The notes: generated by a model not told the origin, from the sequence alone. DNA of 5,798 nt from Ruminococcaceae bacterium UBA3710 (GCA_002371985.1 DFHZ01000117.1:1-5798); one strand, 5' to 3'; positions 1 through 5,798 are shown, counted from the first letter of the stretch. A program made the numbers and translations.

Positions 1-51
1 TCGGGCTCATAACCCGGAGGTCGTGAGGTTCAAGTCCCACCCCCGCAACCA
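1..51 (+). tRNA. Initiator tRNA-Met (CAU), 3' part only
   Basis: The window opens inside a tRNA, so the acceptor 5' strand and D arm are missing. The anticodon stem is 1-5/13-17 and the loop CTCATAA (6-12) carries anticodon CAT at 8-10. The three consecutive G:C pairs next to the loop (GGG 3-5 with CCC 13-15) are the hallmark of bacterial initiator tRNA and separate it from elongator Met and from Ile2. The T loop is TTCAAGT (29-35), the 3' acceptor strand is CCCCGCA (41-47), the discriminator is A48, and CCA is encoded (49-51). The T stem is odd. GTG (23-25) and GG (27-28) pair with CCCAC (36-40) only if A26 is bulged out, one base more than the usual 5-bp stem. It initiates translation by carrying formyl-methionine. 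A terminator follows directly. Confidence 0.93.
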
Positions 52-84
52 AAAATCCGTCTTTTCGAAGACGGATTTTCTTTT
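52..84 (+). terminator. Rho-independent terminator after the initiator tRNA
   Basis: A near-perfect hairpin begins one base after the tRNA CCA. The arms are 52-63 and 68-79 (core ATCCGTCTT/AAGACGGAT) with a TTCG tetraloop at 64-67. The 3' arm runs into a T-rich tract, TTTTCTTTT. The arms also carry A-runs on the other side, so it could stop transcription arriving on the - strand as well, for example from the phosphatase gene that ends at 251. Confidence 0.85.
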
Positions 85-93
85 ACCTAAAAT

Positions 94-139
94 GCCCTGA
101 AATCCACTGTTTATGCGGTTCTCAGGACTTTTTTGTTTT
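94..139 (+). terminator. Second, weaker terminator-like hairpin
   Basis: CCTGA (96-100) pairs with TCAGG (122-126). The helix continues through AA (101-102) with TT (119-120) and CC (104-105) with GG (117-118), leaving single-base bulges at 103 and 121 and a loop at 106-116. A run of six T and then GTTTT follows from 129. It lies in line with the stronger terminator upstream and may be a backup for the tRNA transcript. The bulges make it a modest call. Confidence 0.4.
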
Positions 140-177
140 GGTTTGAAAAAATGAAAATTTAACTTAAATTCGTTTCC

Positions 178-195
178 GTTGCACGCCGGTTGCAC
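178..195. repeat. Short direct repeat GTTGCAC, period 11 bp
   Basis: GTTGCAC occurs at 178-184 and again at 189-195, separated by GCCG, so the two copies lie on about the same face of the helix. They sit in the non-coding gap between the tRNA terminators and the end of the phosphatase gene. Such spaced repeats can be binding sites, for instance for a regulator or for a tyrosine recombinase at a tRNA-linked attachment site. Nothing else here proves either role. The rest of 140-250 is A/T-rich and shows nothing else recognisable. Confidence 0.35.
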
Positions 196-250
196 ACTTT
201 TTAAGTCCCTAATTAAAGCATATTCTAACATTTCTCATTTGTCTTTTATA

Positions 251-1054
251 CTATAGTCTCAAAATATCAAGTATTTTCCTGCCGGAATCAAGGACAATAT
301 CCGGCTTATATTCGGAATCGTTTAAAACTTCCGTTGTAGTTTCGCCGCTCATTACAAGTATACTAACCGTTCCTGCATTTATACCGCTTTTTACATCGGT
401 ATAAATGCGGTCGCCTATAACTGCGGTTTCATCCCGACGACAACCTGTTTTTTCCATAGCGAGCATGGGCATAAGTGGCTCTGGTTTACCTATTATAATA
501 GGTCTTTTACCCGTAGCGTTGAAAATCATATCGCAAACGCTTCCGCAATCGGGAACACTTCCGAATTCCGTCGGGCAGACATAATCGGGGTTTGTTGCAA
601 TATACGGAAGTTCCTTCGTATTCAACATCTCTGAAATATCACTTAATTTTTTAAATGTAAGTTCAGTGTCAAATCCCATTACTATACAGTCGGTTTTATC
701 CTTATCATCAGTAACCGTAAATCCCTCTTTTTTAAGTTCGTCTTTAAGCGATTTTGTTCCGCAAACATAAAGCCGTGCTCTTGAATAGTGTTTTTTAAGA
801 TAGTACGCCGTTGCCTGAGATGATGTTATGAAGTCGTCGTATTGGGCGTCTATGCCAAGTTTCTCAAGCTTCTCAATATATGCTTCAACACTTTTAGAAG
901 AATTATTTGTCATAAACATATATATTGCACCGTTCGATTTTATTTCTTTGAGCAAATCAATAGTAAAATAAAAAAGTCGGTTCCCGAGATAAAGTGTTCC
1001 GTCCATATCCAAAAGATACAGTTTTAATCTTTTAATTGTTGATATTGTATTCAT
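251..1054 (-). CDS. HAD-IIA (NagD/AraL-like) phosphatase
   Basis: This 267-residue protein is a cytosolic phosphatase of the haloacid dehalogenase superfamily, subfamily IIA (NagD, AraL, p-nitrophenyl phosphatase). All four HAD motifs are visible. Motif I is DMDGTLYLG, with nucleophile Asp16 and acid/base Asp18. Motif II is FMTNNSS, with Thr49. Motif III is Lys190 in GKPEP. Motif IV is GDRIYTD (214-220), with the Mg-binding acidic residues. The region between motifs II and III, including the NPDYVCPTE signature near 155-163, is the C2A cap that sets substrate choice. Length is normal for the family, whose members dephosphorylate small sugar phosphates and nucleotides. The ATG at 1054 is chosen because an in-frame stop lies shortly upstream and the next Met is inside motif I. 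Its Shine-Dalgarno is poor: only AAAGAG about 15 nt upstream. It is separated from the flavoprotein operon by the structured element, so it may have its own promoter. The exact substrate is unknown. Confidence 0.92.
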   Translation of the reverse strand: MNTISTIKRLKLYLLDMDGTLYLGNRLFYFTIDLLKEIKSNGAIYMFMTNNSSKSVEAYIEKLEKLGIDAQYDDFITSSQATAYYLKKHYSRARLYVCGTKSLKDELKKEGFTVTDDKDKTDCIVMGFDTELTFKKLSDISEMLNTKELPYIATNPDYVCPTEFGSVPDCGSVCDMIFNATGKRPIIIGKPEPLMPMLAMEKTGCRRDETAVIGDRIYTDVKSGINAGTVSILVMSGETTTEVLNDSEYKPDIVLDSGRKILDILRL

Positions 1055-1099
1055 AATTACAGTTAATACTCTTTAAATTCACAGTTGTTAAGTTTTCTA

Positions 1100-1129
1100 T
1101 CAATAAATTTTTGTCGCCAATTCCGTCAA
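1100..1129 (-). promoter_or_regulatory. Weak candidate promoter for the phosphatase gene
   Basis: On the - strand a good -35 match TTGACG (complement of 1124-1129) is followed after 18 nt by a poor -10, TATTGA (complement of 1100-1105). It would start transcription roughly 40 nt before the ATG at 1054. The -10 box matches consensus at only three positions, so this is a guess. The alternative is readthrough from the operon across the structured element. Confidence 0.22.
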
Positions 1130-1191
1130 AAAAATCCGAAATCTTTTTTAAAAAACAGTTTTATATTTTCCGATTCATATCCGTAAGTTTT

Positions 1192-1214
1192 GACTTACTG
1201 TTGATAAGGACAAA
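1192..1214 (+). repeat. Left terminal inverted repeat of the structured element
   Basis: This 23-base arm begins GACTTACTGTTG and ends AAGGACAAA. It is the reverse complement of 1449-1471 except at A1204. Immediately outside it, GTAAGT (1183-1188) together with ACTTAC (1193-1198) could form a small competing hairpin. Confidence 0.8.
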
Positions 1215-1448
1215 ACGCCTGATGAAATGAAAAATCCGGCCCTTTTAGGCTTGTCGTCCTCGCAAGGCGTCAGCCTTGCTTCGTCCTTCGCACCGAAAAT
1301 TTCTCGTATTTTTCTATTTTCCAGGTGCGAAGCAGTTTTGTAAGATGCAATTTTCGGCTATCCGGTCGAAGCCGAAAAATGTTGGCATACTGGCGTATGT
1401 CAAGGTTTTGAGGCAATGACCGTAGCAAAAATTGCCTTCCAAAACCGA

Positions 1449-1471
1449 TTTGTCCTTACCAACAGTAAGTC
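1449..1471 (-). repeat. Right terminal inverted repeat of the structured element
   Basis: This 23-base arm begins TTTGTCCTTACC and ends AACAGTAAGTC. It pairs with 1192-1214 with one A/C mismatch. It lies 37 bases from the stop codon of the second flavoprotein, so a transcript of that operon reaching this far would contain the whole element in its 3' untranslated region. Confidence 0.8.
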
Positions 1472-1508
1472 TTCGCTTGCAAATTATGATTATCTCTTTT
1501 GCATGTGA

Positions 1509-3329
1509 TTAGAACAAATCAAATGCAAACAAATGTACCTGCGCACTGCCATAGGTGTTCCAAAGGGTTTCGGAAAAATAGGTGGTTTTCGGTATCAGCC
1601 GAACGGCAGTTGTGTCGGCATCTATATTACCTTTTATCATTCTCCGATGGTTTTTATCTTCCGTATAAACCGTCTTCCATTCCCCGTCATCGCCGAGAAT
1701 TTGAATCTTGAAAGATTTAAGCATACATTTCGGAAAACCGAAAGAAGTATGATTGTAATCAGCCCTTTTAAAGAGCGTCGTTGAAATATTCAACACATCG
1801 GGATTACCTTCGGTATATTCACGGTCAAGGTCGCTGTCAACAATAAGTCTGAAGCCGCCTATATGCGTTTTTTCGGGGAATGTATAGGTAATAGCACGGT
1901 TACAAATGCCGCAGTACCCGTTATCGTTACCCCAGATTTTACGGTCAATACCGTTTTGAAGATTAGATGGGTCGCCGTACTCTGCGGTTAAAACTGCCTT
2001 TTTGGTCAAATCGGGCATCTTTCTCTTAAATTTCGGCAGGAAGCAGTCATCCTCCAACAAGATATCCTGAAGTTCGGTAATATAACTTCCGACTTCCCGC
2101 GGCAAAATTCCCTTTTCAACTGCGAGTGCGGCGGCAGTTCCTACCGCCTGACCTATGACTCCGCAGGTCGCCATAACTCTTGTTGTGGCAAAGGCTAAAT
2201 GGGAGGCACTGATATTTCGTCCCGCGAACATAAGATTTTCAATGTTTTTTGAATAAAGACTGCGGTAAGGTATACCGTAAGGCTCTTTTAGACGGATTTT
2301 TTGAAGATGTCCTTCATCCTTACCCGTCATATTAAACCCTCCGGGAAGATGATTATCTATTTGCCAACCGCCGTAAGCGACTGTATCTTCAAATATCTTT
2401 GCGTTTATGACATCATCCTGCGTCATAACATAGTCGCCTAAATAGCGGCGGCTTTCTCTTTTTCCGGGCAAAAAACCTATCCAGTCGAGTTCCCAGTTAT
2501 CTGCACCGTGATCGTCTTGATTTTTAATATGATCCCATACTCCAAAGGCGATTTTTAACAATTCGTCGCGTATTTCTTCCGTATCGTGTATAGAGTCCTG
2601 TTCGCCGCCGAGTTCGATCCAGTAAAAGTTGGTGTTGATTTTATTAAGGCAGTCGTGCGGTTTATTGTGCATTTCTTCATTTGTACGGTAAGTATATGCC
2701 CATTCAGGAGGTATGAAAGAGATTTTTCGGTCAGTTTCATGTGCCTGAATCATAAGCGACATACCCATAGTTTTACGGTCGCTCTTATCGGGTGCAAGGC
2801 TCTCGCCGAATACAGTTTTTGACTCCCTGCCGAGCATATATTCGGCTCCGGTAAGTTCCGCTAATATGCTATCGCCCGAACAGTCGGCAAAAATTTTTGC
2901 CTCGACCGTTTGCCATGTATAAGTGGTAAGTTGGAAGCCGGTGACGGATTTAATACTGTTGCCGTCTGTTTCGGCATCACAGCATGCACAGTTTAAAAGG
3001 AGAGTAATATTAGGCTCAAATTTCACTTTCTCATAAAGTATCGAGTCCCAAATTGAAAAATTACGGTCTGGATTGCGGTACATATTTTCAAGCAAAATTT
3101 CTTCCATAAGACCGGTTTCCTGCAAATGGCGTACCCGACTTCCGGCACCCGACACCCACATTCTTATCTCGCTTGACGAGTTGCCTCCAAGTACCGGTCT
3201 GTCCTGCATCAGTACGACCTTCGCGCCGTGCCGTGCAGCAGAAATTGCCGTCATAATACCGCCGAGTCCTCCGCCGATAACACACAAATCCGTAATATGT
3301 TTTTTTGATCTTAAGTCCAATTTACCCAT
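1509..3329 (-). CDS. FAD-dependent oxidoreductase, second paralog (PF12831-like)
   Basis: This 606-residue flavoprotein of the FAD_oxidored type is probably cytosolic (no signal peptide or membrane segment). The N-terminal Rossmann motif is CVIGGGLGG (17-24), followed by RPVLGGNSSSEIRM (44-57), which is typical of the family. A second block, FGVWDHIKN to YGGWQIDNH (262-327), includes LPGKRESRR and probably lines the active site. The region 368-401 (AGRNISASH, TTRVM, GQAVGTAAA) closes the FAD site. Residues about 445-606 form a beta-rich tail resembling a discoidin-like sugar-binding domain; this copy has a CGIC pair (473-476). The start is the ATG at 3329, preceded by AAAGGGGA with a 7-nt spacer. 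A TTG at 3350 overlaps the upstream stop and would add seven residues, but it lies upstream of that Shine-Dalgarno site. It is the last gene of the operon, 17 nt after its paralog. The substrate is unknown; a sugar or polyol is inferred. Confidence 0.88.
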   Translation of the reverse strand: MGKLDLRSKKHITDLCVIGGGLGGIMTAISAARHGAKVVLMQDRPVLGGNSSSEIRMWVSGAGSRVRHLQETGLMEEILLENMYRNPDRNFSIWDSILYEKVKFEPNITLLLNCACCDAETDGNSIKSVTGFQLTTYTWQTVEAKIFADCSGDSILAELTGAEYMLGRESKTVFGESLAPDKSDRKTMGMSLMIQAHETDRKISFIPPEWAYTYRTNEEMHNKPHDCLNKINTNFYWIELGGEQDSIHDTEEIRDELLKIAFGVWDHIKNQDDHGADNWELDWIGFLPGKRESRRYLGDYVMTQDDVINAKIFEDTVAYGGWQIDNHLPGGFNMTGKDEGHLQKIRLKEPYGIPYRSLYSKNIENLMFAGRNISASHLAFATTRVMATCGVIGQAVGTAAALAVEKGILPREVGSYITELQDILLEDDCFLPKFKRKMPDLTKKAVLTAEYGDPSNLQNGIDRKIWGNDNGYCGICNRAITYTFPEKTHIGGFRLIVDSDLDREYTEGNPDVLNISTTLFKRADYNHTSFGFPKCMLKSFKIQILGDDGEWKTVYTEDKNHRRMIKGNIDADTTAVRLIPKTTYFSETLWNTYGSAQVHLFAFDLF

Positions 3330-3336
3330 TTTCTTT

Positions 3337-3344
3337 TCCCCTTT
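3337..3344 (-). promoter_or_regulatory. Ribosome binding site that fixes the start at 3329
   Basis: AAAGGGGA on the - strand ends 7 nt before the ATG at 3327-3329. It lies within what would be the first codons if the TTG at 3350 were used, so it argues for the ATG. Confidence 0.75.
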
Positions 3345-3346
3345 TA

Positions 3347-5176
3347 TCAATAAATTCTTAATTCAAAGACTTTTATACACGGGTCGCCCCATGTATTTAA
3401 AAAATCAATTCTTACCGTATCGCACTGCGTTTTTTCAAACTTGATTTTGACAAGGCGTTGAAAGTTTTCCTTAATGTCTTTTGTGCAGACGGTTTTGCCG
3501 TCCTTAATTAGTTCAACCTTAAAATCTCTGACAAGTTCTGTCGGTACTCCAATTTTTTGCTGGTTCTGTCTTGTTGACGAAAGGGTTATCTTCTTTTCGG
3601 TATTAAAATCGGAATCAAACACAAACTGAATCGTACTTACTATTGACGGTTTTTCGAGTCTTATCAAAAGATTTTCGGGTGTATTATCCACTAAAGGTTT
3701 TGAATGCCAGGCGTTTGTTTCGTCGCCGATTTTTCTCGTAGTTCCGTTTATGAGATTGGTTGCGGGATAGCCGTCTTCCTCGCTTGAAGCAGTAATAACG
3801 GCGTTCTTTGCAAGATCTGCGGCATCAAGATTGATAACATCAGGCAAATAGCAATCGTCTTTGAGGAGGTTTTGTTGTAGCAGTTTTATATCAACATTCC
3901 TAATATCATCGGCATTATCCTTACAAAGCATTGCCGCCGCAGTTCCTACAGCCTGACCTCCTAATGCACAGGTTCCCATTACCCTCGTACTTGACATTGC
4001 AAGTTTACTCGCTCCCATACATCTTCCGCCGACAAACAGATTTTTAAAATCCTTTACACAATAAGAACGGTAAGGAATATCATAAGAGCCTTCAACCGGG
4101 TATATAAAAGACGGTTTCTTATCAAAAGCAAACAGATTTGTATGATTATCAATATCCCATCCGCCGTAGGCTACTTTATCGTCAAATCGGCGGTTGTTTA
4201 AAACATCGTTTTCTGTAAGCATATAATCGCAGACTATCCTTCGGCTTTCGCGAACACCCGGAAGCATACCAACCCAAGCAAGTTCGTAGTTTTGAGCACC
4301 GTGCTCGCCGCCGTTTTTAATATGGTCCCAAACGCCGTAAACAGCCGATACAAGTTGGTCTCTTATATCCTCGTACTCTTCAATAATGTTCTCTTTTTCT
4401 CCGCAAATCTCTATCCACCAATATCCGTAGTCCTGGGCGTATCCGCCGAATAACACCCTTAATTCTTCGGGTGTAATATTTTTCATAATTTCGGGAGAAA
4501 TATCGGGTGCGTGTTTACGGAATTTAAGTTGTTCCTCCGTAAAGTGAATTACCTCAACAGGAGGAATAAACTTAACGGGATGTCCCCTGTCTATCGCCTT
4601 AAAAAGAAGCGTGTTGCCCATACGGTTATTGTTTTCGGTTTCGGGTGCATGCGGCTCATTATATTCGGATTTTGCTTCGCTGCCCGTCTTAAACCCGGCG
4701 TCTGCAAATGTGCAAAGCGTACCGTTACCCGTACAGTCCGCAAAAAATTTCGCCGTAATTTCAAAATGGCGTTCAGTCGTAAGTTGATAACATTCGATTT
4801 TAGTTATTATACCGTTTTCACTTTCGGCTTTATGCATTGTTGTGTTAAGATAAAGCGTTAAATTCTTTTCTTTTTTTACGGTATCAAACAGCACGGCATC
4901 CCAGATAGAAAAGTTAAAACTGTCATTCACCCGCTTATTTGAAAGCATCAGTTCATGCACTATTCCGCCTTCGGTAAGTTCGGGTTTTTTCATATTTGAA
5001 TTTGCGCCGCAGATATGCATTCTGATTTCACTCGAAGCATTTCCGCCAAGTACCGGGCGCTCGTGTATAAGAGCAGTTTTTGCTCCATTCCGTGCCGCCG
5101 CAACAGCCGCGCAAATTCCGGTTATACCGCCGCCTACCACAACAAAATCATAGTTTTTCTCATAAGAGTTTATCAT
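3347..5176 (-). CDS. FAD-dependent oxidoreductase, first paralog (PF12831-like)
   Basis: This 609-residue flavoprotein has the same architecture as the gene after it. It has an FAD-binding motif VVGGGITG (13-20), then RPVLGGNASSEIRM (40-53). The central block GVWDHIKN to YGGWDIDNH (281-345) contains LPGVRESRR (305-313). A C-terminal FAD segment follows, GGRCMGASK with TRVM and GQAVGTAAA (383-415). Residues about 455-609 form a beta-rich tail; ITASSEEDGYPATNLINGT and AWHSK (489-493) look like the start of a discoidin/F5-8C-type domain, which usually binds carbohydrate. There is no signal peptide, so the tail would act inside the cell, perhaps in substrate binding or oligomerisation. The ATG overlaps the stop of the dehydrogenase gene (ATGA) and has GGAG 7 nt upstream. 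By eye it shares about half its residues with the downstream paralog in the N-terminal and central blocks and much less in the tail. The pair probably arose by duplication. The substrate is unknown. Confidence 0.9.
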   Translation of the reverse strand: MINSYEKNYDFVVVGGGITGICAAVAAARNGAKTALIHERPVLGGNASSEIRMHICGANSNMKKPELTEGGIVHELMLSNKRVNDSFNFSIWDAVLFDTVKKEKNLTLYLNTTMHKAESENGIITKIECYQLTTERHFEITAKFFADCTGNGTLCTFADAGFKTGSEAKSEYNEPHAPETENNNRMGNTLLFKAIDRGHPVKFIPPVEVIHFTEEQLKFRKHAPDISPEIMKNITPEELRVLFGGYAQDYGYWWIEICGEKENIIEEYEDIRDQLVSAVYGVWDHIKNGGEHGAQNYELAWVGMLPGVRESRRIVCDYMLTENDVLNNRRFDDKVAYGGWDIDNHTNLFAFDKKPSFIYPVEGSYDIPYRSYCVKDFKNLFVGGRCMGASKLAMSSTRVMGTCALGGQAVGTAAAMLCKDNADDIRNVDIKLLQQNLLKDDCYLPDVINLDAADLAKNAVITASSEEDGYPATNLINGTTRKIGDETNAWHSKPLVDNTPENLLIRLEKPSIVSTIQFVFDSDFNTEKKITLSSTRQNQQKIGVPTELVRDFKVELIKDGKTVCTKDIKENFQRLVKIKFEKTQCDTVRIDFLNTWGDPCIKVFELRIY

Positions 5177-5798
5177 TTATTTTCTCCATTAAAAAGTTCG
5201 TCAATTATTCCCAAATCCCAGCAAAGACGGGGTAAAACATACTTATCCCTTATATCTTTCGCCGCTTTAAAGGTCATCGGAAGTATTTCGCTGTCAAGAC
5301 CTATTTCCGCCAATGTTTTCGGAAGCCCTACTTTATCGAAAAGTTTTTCCGTTTTTTTAATATCGGGCAGTTCCTCATCAATAATTTTTAGAATTTCATT
5401 CCATTTTTCTATAATTATACCAATTCGTTTTTTATGACTTTCAACACTGTATTTTTGCTCGGTTTTTTCGAGGGCTATCATACTGTCAGCCCCCCTGCCG
5501 AGAAAACTTTTGAGTTTTTCGCTCCAATCGGAATAGTCAAAACCGGCAACATATTTTAATGCTTTTTCCTTGTCGGGAGTGATATTTTTCACTTTGTCGT
5601 AAAGTTTAAGCGCGGCAAGTGTCCCTACGGCGCACTGAATTCCATGAAGTTCTACAGGTGTTCCGAAACTCACGCCTCGCATATCCCATATATGCGATAA
5701 ATAATGCTCAATTCCCGAGGCGGGACGGGAAACTCCGGCAAATTTCATTGCCGCACCGCAAAGTATCAGTCCCTCAAAAACCGCCTCAACAGACTCTT
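5173..5798 (-). CDS. egsA: sn-glycerol-1-phosphate dehydrogenase family protein (EgsA/AraM), C-terminal part
   Basis: The frame stays open to the right edge, giving 207 C-terminal residues of a protein whose family is usually about 350-400 long; an ATG at 5748 is internal, not the start. The stretch LILCGAAMKFAGVSRPASGIEH and SHIWDM, then LHGIQCAVGT, is the signature of the iron-alcohol-dehydrogenase fold as seen in EgsA/AraM. His31 and His51 of the visible part match the two histidine metal ligands; the aspartate ligand and the NAD(P) domain are outside the window. Characterised members reduce dihydroxyacetone phosphate to sn-glycerol-1-phosphate with NAD(P)H. Many bacterial relatives sit in sugar operons and may use another keto-sugar phosphate. 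The stop overlaps the start of the first flavoprotein by 4 nt, so the two are translationally coupled. The family call is firm. The exact substrate, and therefore the gene symbol, is tentative. Confidence 0.85.
   Translation of the reverse strand, partial: ESVEAVFEGLILCGAAMKFAGVSRPASGIEHYLSHIWDMRGVSFGTPVELHGIQCAVGTLAALKLYDKVKNITPDKEKALKYVAGFDYSDWSEKLKSFLGRGADSMIALEKTEQKYSVESHKKRIGIIIEKWNEILKIIDEELPDIKKTEKLFDKVGLPKTLAEIGLDSEILPMTFKAAKDIRDKYVLPRLCWDLGIIDELFNGENK
5184..5187 (-). promoter_or_regulatory. Ribosome binding site of the first flavoprotein
   Basis: GGAG on the - strand stands 7 nt before the ATG at 5174-5176, inside the last codons of the dehydrogenase gene. Together with the ATGA overlap it supports coupled translation. 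Confidence 0.7.

Larger units (their letters stand above)
1192..1471. mobile_element. Structured inverted-repeat element, MITE-like or large non-coding RNA
   Basis: A 280-bp non-coding block is bounded by inverted repeats. Arm 1192-1214 (begins GACTTACTGTTG) is complementary to 1449-1471 (ends CAACAGTAAGTC) at 22 of 23 positions. The one exception, A1204/C1459, would be a U-G pair in a - strand transcript. Five further helices lie inside and do not overlap: 1262-1268/1273-1279 (GCAAGGC, loop GTCA); 1286-1300/1316-1332 (9+6 bp, CA bulge); 1351-1359/1370-1378 (TTTTCGGCT); 1382-1390/1395-1403 (TTGGCATAC, loop TGGC); and 1404-1417/1431-1446 (13 bp with a 2-nt bulge). Terminal inverted repeats with no transposase suggest a non-autonomous miniature transposon. 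The regular multi-helix plan would also suit a structured RNA or a 3' UTR/processing element. No clear target-site duplication is seen beyond TT on each side. The longest sensible reading frame inside is only 24 codons. Which class it belongs to is inference. Confidence 0.65.

Noticed and set aside
7..231. A 74-codon open frame on the - strand overlapping the tRNA
   Set aside because: It runs antisense through the tRNA and both hairpins, and its C-terminal residues are the reverse of the tRNA. It resembles no known protein and is a shadow frame.
1061..1090. TTAACA with a 17-nt spacer to TATTAA as the phosphatase promoter
   Set aside because: The -10 box would lie 8 nt from the start codon, leaving essentially no leader. 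This is unlikely unless the mRNA is leaderless.
1130..1160. A-run/T-run pairing around 1130-1150 as a terminator
   Set aside because: The only complementarity is between homopolymer A and T runs with a mismatched centre. There is no G:C core.
1314..1388. A 24-codon frame on the - strand inside the structured element
   Set aside because: It has no ribosome binding site and is made of helix arms. Its length is within chance expectation, so it is not called as a gene.
1192..1471. CRISPR array or insertion sequence
   Set aside because: The repeats are inverted rather than regularly spaced direct repeats, and there is no room for or trace of a transposase frame.
1478..1503. TGCAAA/TTTGCA inverted repeat just after the operon stop as a terminator
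   Set aside because: The stem is only six A/T-rich pairs with a 14-nt loop, and no T-run follows on the - strand.
3330..3350. TTG at 3350 as the start of the second flavoprotein
   Set aside because: A strong Shine-Dalgarno lies between this TTG and the ATG at 3329, and the extra seven residues are not part of the Rossmann fold. The ATG is preferred.
5746..5748. ATG at 5748 as the start of the dehydrogenase gene
   Set aside because: The frame continues upstream to the window edge with family-typical residues (EGLILCGAAMKFAG), so this Met is internal.

Overview
The window looks like chromosomal DNA from a low-to-moderate G+C Gram-positive anaerobe, most likely an uncultured gut-type clostridium. 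This is inferred from the A/T-rich gaps, Shine-Dalgarno sites about 7 nt from start codons, translationally coupled genes, an initiator tRNA with encoded CCA, and the protein families present. No sequence here fixes the genus.

Layout from left to right. Positions 1-51 are the 3' part of an initiator tRNA-Met (CAU) on the + strand. A strong UUCG-loop terminator follows (52-84), then a weaker terminator-like hairpin (94-139) and a short gap holding a GTTGCAC direct repeat. All protein genes lie on the - strand and are read from right to left. A NagD/AraL-like HAD phosphatase occupies 251-1054. The gap at 1055-1508 is dominated by a 280-bp element (1192-1471). It is bounded by 23-bp inverted repeats and packed with five further hairpins. 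No protein gene explains it, and it is the most interesting object in the window.

Right of it is a tightly packed operon whose order of transcription is: the C-terminal half of an iron-alcohol-dehydrogenase-fold protein of the sn-glycerol-1-phosphate dehydrogenase (EgsA/AraM) family (5173-5798, entering from outside the window); a first FAD-dependent oxidoreductase (3347-5176, ATGA overlap); and a second, paralogous FAD-dependent oxidoreductase (1509-3329, 17 nt later). Both flavoproteins have an N-terminal dinucleotide-binding motif, a long shared central block, and a C-terminal beta-rich domain resembling a discoidin-like carbohydrate-binding module. Neither has a signal peptide.

The EgsA/AraM-type dehydrogenase, two paralogous flavoenzymes and a nearby HAD sugar-phosphate phosphatase suggest a cytosolic redox pathway for a polyol, a sugar or their phosphates. 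The B. subtilis arabinose operon also pairs araL (a HAD phosphatase) with araM. The actual substrate cannot be read from this window.
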